Assembly: GCA_027578815.1 (NCBI GenBank)
Contig: JANBTH010000873.1
Span: forward strand, 1 to 10,258
DNA: 10,258 nt
Direction: 5' to 3'
Origin: Coemansia sp. RSA 1804
Taxonomy: Eukaryota > Kickxellomycota > Kickxellomycetes > Kickxellales > Kickxellaceae
In this document: piece by piece, positions 1 to 7,192 of the stretch
Position numbering within the stretch: the stretch's first letter is position 1
Layout: each line of letters starts with the position of its first letter
Position numbers and translations under genes: made by a program
Notes under the pieces: generated by a model
Told to the model about the DNA's origin: nothing
The model's input: only the letters and a program-made list of their open reading frames with translations
The model's database searches: none

Positions 1-69
1 AGTAGGCGTCCCACGCCCATCGATGCGCTCGCGGTCCGCGGAGGGGCGTGGAGGAGTGCGAGAAGCCAT
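1..69 (-). CDS. N-terminal 23 codons of an unidentified protein (runs off the left edge)
   Basis: On the minus strand an ATG at 69-67 opens a frame that stays open to the window edge, 23 codons in all. It begins MASRTPPRPSADRERIDG. The start context is good for a eukaryote (CACAACATGGCT: A at -3, G at +4). An in-frame TAG lies nine codons upstream, so this is the first usable start unless a 5' exon exists. The coding part is GC-rich and rich in Arg, Pro and Asp, while the sequence just upstream turns AT-rich, as expected at a coding boundary. The peptide looks like a disordered N-terminus and no domain is visible, so I cannot name a function. The gene would be divergent from the genes to its right. 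A chance frame of this length is possible; the start context and composition change are what support it. Confidence 0.5.
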   Translation of the reverse strand, partial: MASRTPPRPSADRERIDGRGTPT

Positions 70-1185
70 GTTGTGTTCTGGTGTTTTTTGTTGCTATTTT
101 GAACTTGCTAGCGAAAATGCTGCAAGCGTACGCGGGGGAGAGAGGGAGAAATGAATCTAAACTTGTGTGTGTGTTTTTTGTTTTTACGCGCCAACTATAT
201 TTTGTCTGGCTTTTCTGGCTGTTTCAAGACCGAGTGCCCAGAAATGGTATAGCGGGGGAATGTGCAGTAGAGCAAGGGTGGCGGTGTCCAAACAAGTCAA
301 GGAAACCACCCTTTTTGCTCCAGATAGAAGAAGACAGACAGAAAGAAAGAAAAGAAGAAAAGTATGGAGCAATACAAAGGAAAGATGAAAAAAAGGAAGG
401 TGTAGAAAAGAAAATGTTCTTGTTGGCGAAAGAAGACAAAAAAGGAGCAAGAAGCAGAAGTGGGTTGGTTCAGCACAAATCAATAACGCAAGCGGCAGCT
501 GAATAAGCTGTGGTGGGAAAGCACAGAGAGGACAACCCAAGAAATGCCTTGGTTGTTGGCGAAACCGGGCTTTGTTTGAAAAATAAAGGAGGTGTACAAT
601 ACGAGAGCTGAGTAAAGCAATGGAAATCAATAAAGCTGCTGCTCAAGAGAGAATAAAGAGCAGTGTTTGAGAATGCGGGCTTGAGGTTTGAGAATTTGGG
701 AAGAAAAGGGAGACGAGATTGAACCCAAGCCTTAGAGTAAACAAAGGAAACACAACCTCGAGAAAGAGAGAGAAGGGGGAGAAGCGAAGCTAGCCTCTCT
801 CTGATTGGTGGAGGAGGGGAAGCTGTGTGAGATTCTGCAAAGTCCAATTTTAGACTCGTTTTCCCCGCCAACTCGACGCTCTCAGTGCTGTGCGGAGAGA
901 ATTGAGCAGTGGCACAGAGCGCGGCCTTCAGGGCGCTGTTTAGCAGCCGCTTGCTTGTTTGGCGGGCTGGCAAAGCGGGAGCCGTGGACGAGCTGGGCTG
1001 GCAGGATGCTGCTGGAGCAGAACCAAAAACGGGTGCTTTTTGCGAGAACACCAAAGCTGCTGGCCCCTCTGTTGTTGTTGTGACATTTTGGCACATCCTT
1101 CGCGTTTATGCGTGCATGGTCTTGTCGGCTCAATGCGGGGAATGTTTTCATTTGCTTCCATTGACTGGCTCGACAACAAGGAAGC

Positions 1186-1205
1186 CCGCCGCCGCCGCCG
1201 CCGCC
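1186..1205. repeat. (CCG)n microsatellite, six units
   Basis: Six consecutive CCG units followed by CC. In overlapping frames it reads as poly-Ala or poly-Arg, which explains those runs in the local open frames. No gene around it can be supported, so I treat it as a simple repeat. Confidence 0.85.
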
Positions 1206-2260
1206 TGTTTGATAGGATGGACATATGCAGGCCCAAGGGGCCACGTTGTTTGCTTGTCTTTGGCTCTACAAAGACTGGAGGAGAGGGACTGGCAAGTCTC
1301 ATGCGGTCTGGACGGTCTATTGCATGGATATGTTTACTTGCGTTGCTTATTCTGCAGCACGTTTGGCTGGAAGCATTGCAATGCATGATCTGGTGTCTGG
1401 TGACCCTCGCCAAGGTTCCTGCGTGCTGTTCTTCTCTCTAGTACTATTCTTCATCTTCTGTTTCTATGCCTACTGTCTCTGTGCTGGTCGGGCAAGAAGA
1501 ATATACCAACGAAGCACTGCGCCATTTGACATTCTCTCTCTTTCTCTCTGGATGTGCCCCCTTGACAGTGCTTACCGATTGCCAGTCATGGAAAAAAGAT
1601 GGCCGTATTTCCTATTTACACCTCAGATGCTCGGGAATCTAAACATGCCAGGATTTGCACGCACCACGCATATCTGTGCACCGCAATGCACGCTGCTAAG
1701 ATTGGACATTTCCGCCGACAAAGGGATGATTCCTTTGTGGCCTGAATTACATGCAATTTACGTTTTCTGGTTGGAACTAGATGAGCAGAAATCTTTACAA
1801 AGAACAGCAAATGAGGGTCTTCCAATCCTTGTTTAAAGACGACGAATAGAGTAATACAATGTGCGTGGATTGCTCCTCACACACATACGCACGCTTATTT
1901 CAACTGTATTGCGCTGGTACCATTCTTTTTCAAGGCAGTCAAGCATACGAGTTTATTTTTCAATATCAAATAGCCGAAATTAGCATTCATGCGGATTTCT
2001 GGCAGCCATGTTATCCGAATTAGAAATTGAAACTGGCGCAAAATATATATGACGCTCCTTGATTCCTTTCTTGTATTTCGCGCTAACTTGAAGTCCATTA
2101 TTTGTATTCAATTCATCTTTATAGTAGCAACATCCACTTGAACAGATCTGTGAACAACACCCGCGACCATCTGACATGCACATCTGAGACATTCTGGCGT
2201 TCTTGACACTACCTGGCTGCCGGGAACTATTTGTAGAAACTCGTAATACACTAATCTAGG

Positions 2261-2294
2261 GAAGAAGAAGAAGAAGAAGAAGAAGAAGAAGAAG
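2261..2294. repeat. (GAA)n microsatellite, about 11 units
   Basis: Eleven uninterrupted GAA units plus one base, followed by a GA-rich stretch to about 2307. It lies 67 bases before the ATG of the candidate small gene at 2361, so it could be part of that gene's promoter or 5' UTR. It is a perfect repeat and likely to vary in length between strains. Confidence 0.95.
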
Positions 2295-2360
2295 GAGAAG
2301 AGAGACGTAAAAGCACATCGTCGCCACCGGAAATAGCTAGATAGGCCATAACTTCTGCTA

Positions 2361-2610
2361 ATGGCTACCTACACCGCCATGCCTACATCCGCAAACACCT
2401 CTCTAAGCTCGCTACAAGGTAAGACAGACAATGCTGCTCTTTGCTTGACTCTGCTACAATACAGATGACTGCTTGCACATATCAGCAATGCGGCTCGCCG
2501 ACATGGTCTCTCGCAACCATCTCCTCCAATGCACGTGCGTAACAAGGCTTAGCTGGAGCCCATGTCTCATATGCGCAGGCTTTAGCAGACATAGCACACA
2601 GCAGAGCTAA
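2361..2610 (+). CDS. Candidate small two-exon gene, about 67 residues, function unknown
   Basis: Model: exon 1 at 2361-2418 (ATG, 19 codons plus one base), intron at 2419-2464 (46 bases) and exon 2 at 2465-2610, ending in TAA. The intron starts GTAAGA after CAAG, has a branch-like TTGAC and ends TACAG. Removing it keeps the frame open into a second exon starting DDCLHISAMRLADMVSRNHL, which looks like a well-formed amphipathic helix. An AATAAA lies at 2612-2617, directly after the stop. The last 20 or so residues are Cys-rich and less protein-like. A second intron with donor GTGCGT at 2535 is therefore possible and would change the C-terminus. The -3 base of the start is C, which is weak. I do not recognise the family. 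The clean intron and helix argue for a real gene; the short length and odd C-terminus argue for caution. Confidence 0.4.
2419..2464 (+). other. Candidate 46-base spliceosomal intron
   Basis: Donor CAAG|GTAAGA, acceptor TACAG, and a YTNAY-type branch motif (TTGAC) 15-19 bases before the acceptor. The length is near the lower limit for fungal introns. It interrupts codon 20 of the candidate small gene in phase 1. Confidence 0.45.
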
Positions 2611-2860
2611 AAATAAACACCAAAGTCGATAGCACGCCTTCTGTTCACTCTAGCGCTCCTGGACGCGTTGCTGCTGCATATGTCGTGCATGTACGGTCTC
2701 GGCGCAAAGGAGCCAGCAAGCCATCCTTGGTTTGGTGGTCCTTCAGCCAGCTATTTTCTCCAAAGGAAGCGAGCAAGGAAGGACAGAAGGGAAAGCATAC
2801 GGGAATTACAGCTGCAAACATGTTTTCCGCTCTGCAAAGCGATGCAGCAGTATCCTCTGC

Positions 2861-2908
2861 GCTGGTTGCCGCTGGTTGCTGCTGCTGGTTGCTGCTGCTG
2901 GTTGCTGC
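2861..2908. repeat. Tandem repeat, 13-base unit GCTGGTTGCTGCT, about three copies plus a 10-base variant
   Basis: A 10-base variant GCTGGTTGCC at 2861-2870 is followed by copies at 2871-2883 and 2884-2896 and a nearly complete copy at 2897-2908. The unit is not a multiple of three, so each copy shifts the reading frame. This argues that the frames passing through it are not coding. Confidence 0.9.
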
Positions 2909-3171
2909 ATCATACGTAATAAAAACAATTGAGCCAAGATGGTCAGGCGCACTCTGCAACTGTCTATGCCAGATGTCCCACAGTGCGTAAATGCTGTTCC
3001 CCTGTCTATTTTGTGTGTGTGAATGTCAGGTGAACCCGAAAGGAACAAAATATCCAGCCGCTGCTTTTCCTTTCTGGGTACGCTGCTGACAATCCTGTTC
3101 CCCCTTCTTCCTTTTTCCTTCTCTAACAAGTGTAGCGTAGAGCCCATATATCGCCCAACATTCCGCCGTTT

Positions 3172-3192
3172 GTTTTGTTTTGTTTTGTTTTT
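3172..3192. repeat. (GTTTT)n repeat, four units
   Basis: Four GTTTT units in a row plus an extra T, preceded by a shorter GTTT unit. It sits in a T-rich tract about 220 bases upstream of the Ras-GEF start codon and may be part of its promoter or leader. Confidence 0.9.
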
Positions 3193-3325
3193 CTTATTCC
3201 CTGTTTATACTTTTCCCCCCTAGTCATCTGCATGTTCTCCAAGAAGAGAAAAAAGAACAAACCCCACTTGCAATACTAACTTATTCAACACTCAAGCCGC
3301 TTGCTTTTCTTTCATTACCTGCATA

Positions 3326-3363
3326 CCAATAAACCGTCGCTGCCGTTCACTGCAATATATAAT
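3326..3363 (+). promoter_or_regulatory. Possible core promoter elements of the Ras-GEF gene (CCAAT and TATA-like)
   Basis: CCAAT at 3326-3330 and ATATATAAT at 3355-3363, the latter 47 bases before the ATG at 3411. The order fits a promoter. The TATA-like site is close to the start codon, so the 5' UTR would be only about 20 bases if it were used. Both motifs are short and could occur by chance. Confidence 0.25.
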
Positions 3364-3410
3364 TATTAGACACGCTAGATTCGACTGCCGACAGCAAGCC
3401 ACCCTCAGAC

Positions 3411-6400
3411 ATGTCCTCGCTTGTTCTGTCGAAAACAGACTTTGCCAGCCTGCAGGATGTGTCCCAGCGGATCAAGGCAATCCGCGAGCCGGTCCGCGAG
3501 CTGATGAGATCTGCAAACATCAGCACCACCGCAGACCAGATATTGCAAGGAGCAAATGGGTCTGAAAAACGCGGGCTGCTTCTGTCTAGGCTCAAGGAGC
3601 AGCTGGAGGCAACGCAGATGACCCTTAACGAGTATTTGCTGCAAATTCCAGGCGCCAACACACACCTCTCGCTGGCAAACGCCGCCTCTTACTCTGCTGG
3701 CCAGAATCGCGGTCGCAGTAGCACCCACAGCGTCCACGAAACGGCCGCCTACCGTCAGTCGCGTCCGCCCGGACTCTTCACGCCAGACTCCTATTCCCAC
3801 AACTACACGTCACCACCGATGCCCTCGATACCCCTACTGTCCAACAGAGCACCCGACGGCAAAAGGCTAGGCAACCCGCCAGGCGATCGTGTAGCTGCGC
3901 TGTCTAAATCCCCAGCTTTGAGAAAAGTCATAGTCAACGCAAGCATGCAGAAACAGACCACTGGCCTACCAGAGACCGGGGAGGCCCATGTCGAGGGCTC
4001 TGTTGTTCGGCTGTGGCAGAGCGATAATGTGAAGACTGCCCCAGCTAAGCCTGTGAACGATGTCTATGTCAAGCTTGGCAAGCGACACATTGCGCCCCTG
4101 GAAGAGCGCATACCGCTTATCCCCACACGCGAGCTTTCGAGCTATGGCGACACGCACATAAGCGTTGTTGATCTGATCAACAGCCTTCTTCGCTCCAGCA
4201 CAACCGAAAACGAAGTATCTCATCTAACAAAGCAGATTGAAACTCTTCCTCCCGGCATCATGGCCTGTGCAATCGCAAACTCTACCGCCCAGCTCTTCCA
4301 GCAGCTTACCGCCGAGACCGTAAGGCAGTATGCAGTGTCACCCAGCAGCAACAGCAGCAACAGAAACCCTCCGCCACAAGGGATAAGCCGCATGAACAGC
4401 AGAAACAGCGTTTCCAGCAACGCCAGTACTGGCAGCGGCAACTCCGCCAATGAGCCCAGGTCGTCGCTGTCATCGTCGTCTTCGTCGCCCACGACCCCCG
4501 CGCATTCAATCCTTCGTATGCTTAGCGACCATGCTAACTTTTTGACTAGATTCATGGAGGCAACCATCATCTATCCCATCCTTGCCAGCCAGCGCGCAAA
4601 GCGGATTGAATGGTGGACAGTCGTGGCGTGTCTCTTGCGCGAACTCGGCGACTACGAGTCGCTTAACAGTCTGGTCTGCGTTTTTTCTACTGCAACCATA
4701 GGCCGCTTGCGTGCTTCATGGGATCTGGTCTCTTCGCAGTGCAAGGGCGCAATCCGCTTTATCCTGGAGCGTGTCCTGAAGATTCACCCAAACTACGCAA
4801 ACTATCGCAACGAACTGCAGGCTAGAATCAAAAAGATGCAGAAGAAGAAAAAGAAGGCAGACGGTGCGGAGGCGTGTGCTGCCGCTATAGAGACAATGCT
4901 CAGCAATAACAAGGCCATGGATTCCCGCGATGTGAAAATGGAGGACGAGTCTCTAAACTTTGACACCGCCATTGCCATCAACACTCCCGATCTGTGCTCG
5001 TCAAACGACAACTACGTAAGCAGCTGCGTGTACTGCAAAGAAGATTTCGATCTGCCACCGCCGCGCGCTCTTGTCCCTATTGTAGCAGTTCTGCTGAAGG
5101 ATGCGGTATCGTCGGAGGCATCAGGCGAGGGGAATAGCGCTAACAGCGACAAACGCCCACAGTCCTCTTCCCAGACAAGTACTACCGAGAGACCAACGAC
5201 AGCATCAGGAACTGTGCCGGCAGCATCAGCAGCAACAGCAGCAGGGACTACCAGTGGTTCTCAATGGATGGCTATCATTGAGAGCTGCTACAACCAGGAC
5301 TTGCCGCTGTCGCTTGACTACTTTATGATGCGTCGTATCTTCTCCACCGAGATGTCCTCCCTGTCGCTTCTTATGCCATCTGCCTACCAACAGAGCACGA
5401 CGCCACGGGCTTTCTCTGCTGCCAGCAACTTTCTCAAACGCATGCCGCGGCGTCAGTCATCTACCGACAAGCAGAACGGCGGCAAGGAGCTGACGCTCTC
5501 CCAGTGCCGTCTGCTTGGGGACAGCGCAATTTCCGCATCGCGTGCACCGCACATTGTGGATATTTTGGCGCATTTTTTGTACATTTCGGCAGGAAACCCA
5601 TGCTACACCTGTAGCGTGGGCGCTCCTCTCGAGAAGCTACACGTGTCAACAAGCGGCCAGCTGGCGGTTGTAGTGACTACCGCATTGCTGTTCTCCGAGC
5701 CCTGGATGCCCCGCGAGTACCTGACGCGTTTGTGCGATATGCGCGAACCCAGACTCACGCCCACAACCTACGCGAGATCGCCCCCAGTTGGATCTTTGGC
5801 AGCAACAATCTCAGCTGGGACACAGCCGTCTGGTATTAACCGGATGTCTATGAGCAGCCACTCGCAGGGCTATGAGAGCAGGTCGTCTGAGCGCCCCTGG
5901 CTCATGTCATTCAAGCTGAGCGACTCAATTGACTACTCGCGTTACTCCAAGAACAAGCACGCCAGCCAAATAAATGGAACCCTTGCTAACTATGTCGGCG
6001 GAAGCGGCGGCGGCGGCGGCGGCAGTGCTAGCAAACACTCGTCTGTGGAATCCGCCCGCAAAATATCCACAGATAGCGAGTCGACATGCGTGAACCGCCC
6101 GCCATCGCCCAGCGGATTTACTAATCCAGACAAGGACCACCGTTCCGGTGCAGATCAGACGCAGTTGCTGCCAAAGAACCCAGTGTTCTCGGAAAGCGTT
6201 CGCAAGGCCAGCCACAGGAGATCATCCAGCACACACAGCATCCAGTCCACCGGGTCAAAGAGCGCATTTGCTGCAATTTCCCCGAATCTGCCAGAGCTGC
6301 CTCCGCTGCCAACGAACACCAACCTACCACCACTCCCATCGACAACGATGCCGAGATGGCTTCCATCCGACACTGCAAACCCTTCAAAGTCGCCGCAGTC

Positions 6401-6665
6401 GTTACCGAAGATCCGGGCCAAGTCGCCAATGCTGATGCACGATGCACCGCCGCTTCCACGCCTGCCCATGCCCAAATTCCAGCCCGAGAAAGATGCGATC
6501 AGCTCTCCGCCGCTATCACCAACGATGAAATCGCCGCTTCTGACCGCTTCCCAGGCTGCACAGACAATGCCGGACGGAATTCCAATGCTGAAACAGAAGG
6601 CGGACGCTATTTCCGCTGAAACGCAGATGCTGCTAAACTTTGACGCGAGCGCAAGTGGCCACTAA
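3411..6665 (+). CDS. Ras-family guanine nucleotide exchange factor (CDC25/RasGEF domain), 1084 residues
   Basis: RasGEF proteins swap GDP for GTP on Ras-family GTPases at membranes. The 1084-codon frame has no introns; an in-frame TAA upstream makes ATG 3411 the first start. Pieces matching the CDC25 domain occur in order: a start-like LPPGIMACAIANSTAQLF (279-296); RIEWWTVVACLLRELGDYES (398-417) then LNSL, matching the helix before FNSL; RLRASW (432-437), matching RLKKTW; NYANYRNEL (461-469), matching NFKNYRE; PPPRALVPIVAVLLKD (549-564), matching PCIPFLGLYLKD; HIVDILAHFLYISAGNPCY (714-732); and REYLTRLCDMREPR ending at 781, matching the usual ELSLxxEPR end. Low-complexity inserts separate them: Ser/Asn at 310-364, a Lys run (478-482) onward to about 548, Ser/Thr/Ala at 565-618, and a basic stretch at about 650-700. 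The usual PC and FLG of the PCIPFLG motif are missing. No clear REM domain is visible before residue 279. The tail (782-1084) is disordered, with a Gly run near 863-871 and Pro-rich motifs near 960-1050. Exchange activity is inferred, not shown. Confidence 0.75.
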   Translation: MSSLVLSKTDFASLQDVSQRIKAIREPVRELMRSANISTTADQILQGANGSEKRGLLLSRLKEQLEATQMTLNEYLLQIPGANTHLSLANAASYSAGQNRGRSSTHSVHETAAYRQSRPPGLFTPDSYSHNYTSPPMPSIPLLSNRAPDGKRLGNPPGDRVAALSKSPALRKVIVNASMQKQTTGLPETGEAHVEGSVVRLWQSDNVKTAPAKPVNDVYVKLGKRHIAPLEERIPLIPTRELSSYGDTHISVVDLINSLLRSSTTENEVSHLTKQIETLPPGIMACAIANSTAQLFQQLTAETVRQYAVSPSSNSSNRNPPPQGISRMNSRNSVSSNASTGSGNSANEPRSSLSSSSSSPTTPAHSILRMLSDHANFLTRFMEATIIYPILASQRAKRIEWWTVVACLLRELGDYESLNSLVCVFSTATIGRLRASWDLVSSQCKGAIRFILERVLKIHPNYANYRNELQARIKKMQKKKKKADGAEACAAAIETMLSNNKAMDSRDVKMEDESLNFDTAIAINTPDLCSSNDNYVSSCVYCKEDFDLPPPRALVPIVAVLLKDAVSSEASGEGNSANSDKRPQSSSQTSTTERPTTASGTVPAASAATAAGTTSGSQWMAIIESCYNQDLPLSLDYFMMRRIFSTEMSSLSLLMPSAYQQSTTPRAFSAASNFLKRMPRRQSSTDKQNGGKELTLSQCRLLGDSAISASRAPHIVDILAHFLYISAGNPCYTCSVGAPLEKLHVSTSGQLAVVVTTALLFSEPWMPREYLTRLCDMREPRLTPTTYARSPPVGSLAATISAGTQPSGINRMSMSSHSQGYESRSSERPWLMSFKLSDSIDYSRYSKNKHASQINGTLANYVGGSGGGGGGSASKHSSVESARKISTDSESTCVNRPPSPSGFTNPDKDHRSGADQTQLLPKNPVFSESVRKASHRRSSSTHSIQSTGSKSAFAAISPNLPELPPLPTNTNLPPLPSTTMPRWLPSDTANPSKSPQSLPKIRAKSPMLMHDAPPLPRLPMPKFQPEKDAISSPPLSPTMKSPLLTASQAAQTMPDGIPMLKQKADAISAETQMLLNFDASASGH

Positions 6666-6792
6666 ACATCTCTTTCCCCGAGAGAGAGAAATCTCAACAT
6701 CGTAAAGCTTTCTTTTATATTATAACAACCCCTCCGTTATAGGCGTCTTTTGGTGTTTCTTTCGCCAGTCGCCAGTGCATTATCCTTCATTC

Positions 6793-6798
6793 TTTATT
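6793..6798 (-). terminator. Candidate poly(A) signal (AATAAA) for the cyclin gene
   Basis: TTTATT on the plus strand reads AATAAA on the minus strand, about 395 bases after the cyclin stop codon. The hexamer is exact, but the distance is long for a fungal 3' UTR, so its use is uncertain. Confidence 0.3.
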
Positions 6799-7011
6799 TT
6801 GCGCATTCATTTTAACAACATATAGCAATACCAGCAAACTCAAACATCTACATGCTCCAAAACGCTGTGTTCTGCTTTCTTGCCCATTCTTGGTGGATAT
6901 AAATGAGCAAGCAAAATGAGCCAGATGGCGCAACATTAACATTTAGACAGTGCAGCACATTAGAATGGAAACCAGTTTTAAAACAAGTTTAAACATAAAG
7001 TGTAGGGGAAA

Positions 7012-7017
7012 AATAAA
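7012..7017 (+). terminator. Candidate poly(A) signal (AATAAA) for the Ras-GEF gene
   Basis: Exact AATAAA about 347 bases after the TAA of the Ras-GEF gene, in A-rich sequence and followed by AT-rich DNA. It lies inside what would be the cyclin 3' UTR on the other strand. Confidence 0.3.
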
Positions 7018-7144
7018 CATTACAATGGTGCGCTATCTTCATTAAAGGCAAGGCTGATAGAGAATGTAAATAATTAGAGCTGGACCCGTTATGCATCACA
7101 CTCTATTTTTGCCTCGCCATATCACGAATCTGACCAGGCTCTTC

Positions 7145-7178
7145 AGCACTTAGATCGAAGCAGCACTTGGATCGAAGC
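7145..7178. repeat. 17-base tandem duplication, two copies with one mismatch
   Basis: Copies at 7145-7161 and 7162-7178 differ only at position 8 (A versus G). The first reads AGCACTTAGATCGAAGC. It starts 15 bases past the cyclin stop codon on the minus strand, so it lies in that gene's 3' UTR. Confidence 0.85.
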
Positions 7179-7192
7179 AGATATCAAGAGCC

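Larger units (their letters stand above)
70..2360. other. Long stretch without a defensible gene; probable promoter/5' UTR of the left-edge gene at its left end
   Basis: Several overlapping open frames of 100-200 codons occur on both strands between about 470 and 1836. None shows a recognisable domain, and they overlap one another in conflicting frames. The longest (1225-1836, plus) has one hydrophobic run and otherwise looks random. The plus strand is strongly purine-rich at about 324-460 and 745-800. Read from the left-edge gene, these are CT-rich tracts upstream of its ATG, a feature common in fungal promoters and 5' UTRs. A CT-rich tract also occurs on the plus strand at about 1531-1550. 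No tRNA B-box-like sequence was found by eye. Confidence 0.5.
2611..3410. other. Non-coding spacer and probable 5' UTR/promoter of the Ras-GEF gene
   Basis: It holds an AATAAA at 2612-2617, a 13-base tandem repeat at 2861-2908, a (GTTTT)n tract at 3172-3192 and a pyrimidine-rich region from about 3100 to 3220. Open frames of up to about 113 codons occur on both strands but resemble no protein and are largely made by the GCTG repeats. Confidence 0.5.
6666..7192. other. Tail-to-tail spacer holding the 3' UTRs of the Ras-GEF and cyclin genes
   Basis: AT-rich sequence between two convergent stop codons, with no protein-like frame. It carries candidate poly(A) signals on both strands and a 17-base tandem duplication next to the cyclin stop codon. 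The plus-strand signal lies to the right of the minus-strand signal, so the two 3' UTRs may overlap. Confidence 0.6.

Noticed and set aside
470..1413. Minus-strand open frames of 120-208 codons
   Set aside because: They overlap each other in different frames. Their runs of Arg, Gly and Gln come from the CCG and GTT repeats. No motif or start context supports any of them.
1225..1836. A 203-codon plus-strand open frame with one hydrophobic run
   Set aside because: It has no recognisable domain, its composition is erratic (many Trp, Cys and Met), and competing long frames overlap it on both strands. It looks like chance in moderately GC-rich DNA.
1186..2294. CCG and GAA repeats as a CRISPR array or mobile-element ends
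   Set aside because: These are simple trinucleotide runs without spacers, terminal inverted repeats or a transposase frame.
2685..2990. Plus-strand frames through the GCTG repeat, including a possible third exon of the small gene from about 2654
   Set aside because: The 13-base repeat shifts frame with every copy, and the reading turns into Cys/Trp/Leu runs that do not look like protein.
3966..6475. Minus-strand open frames opposite the Ras-GEF gene
   Set aside because: These are antisense shadows of low-complexity coding sequence. They have no domains, and the sense frame is continuous over 1084 codons.
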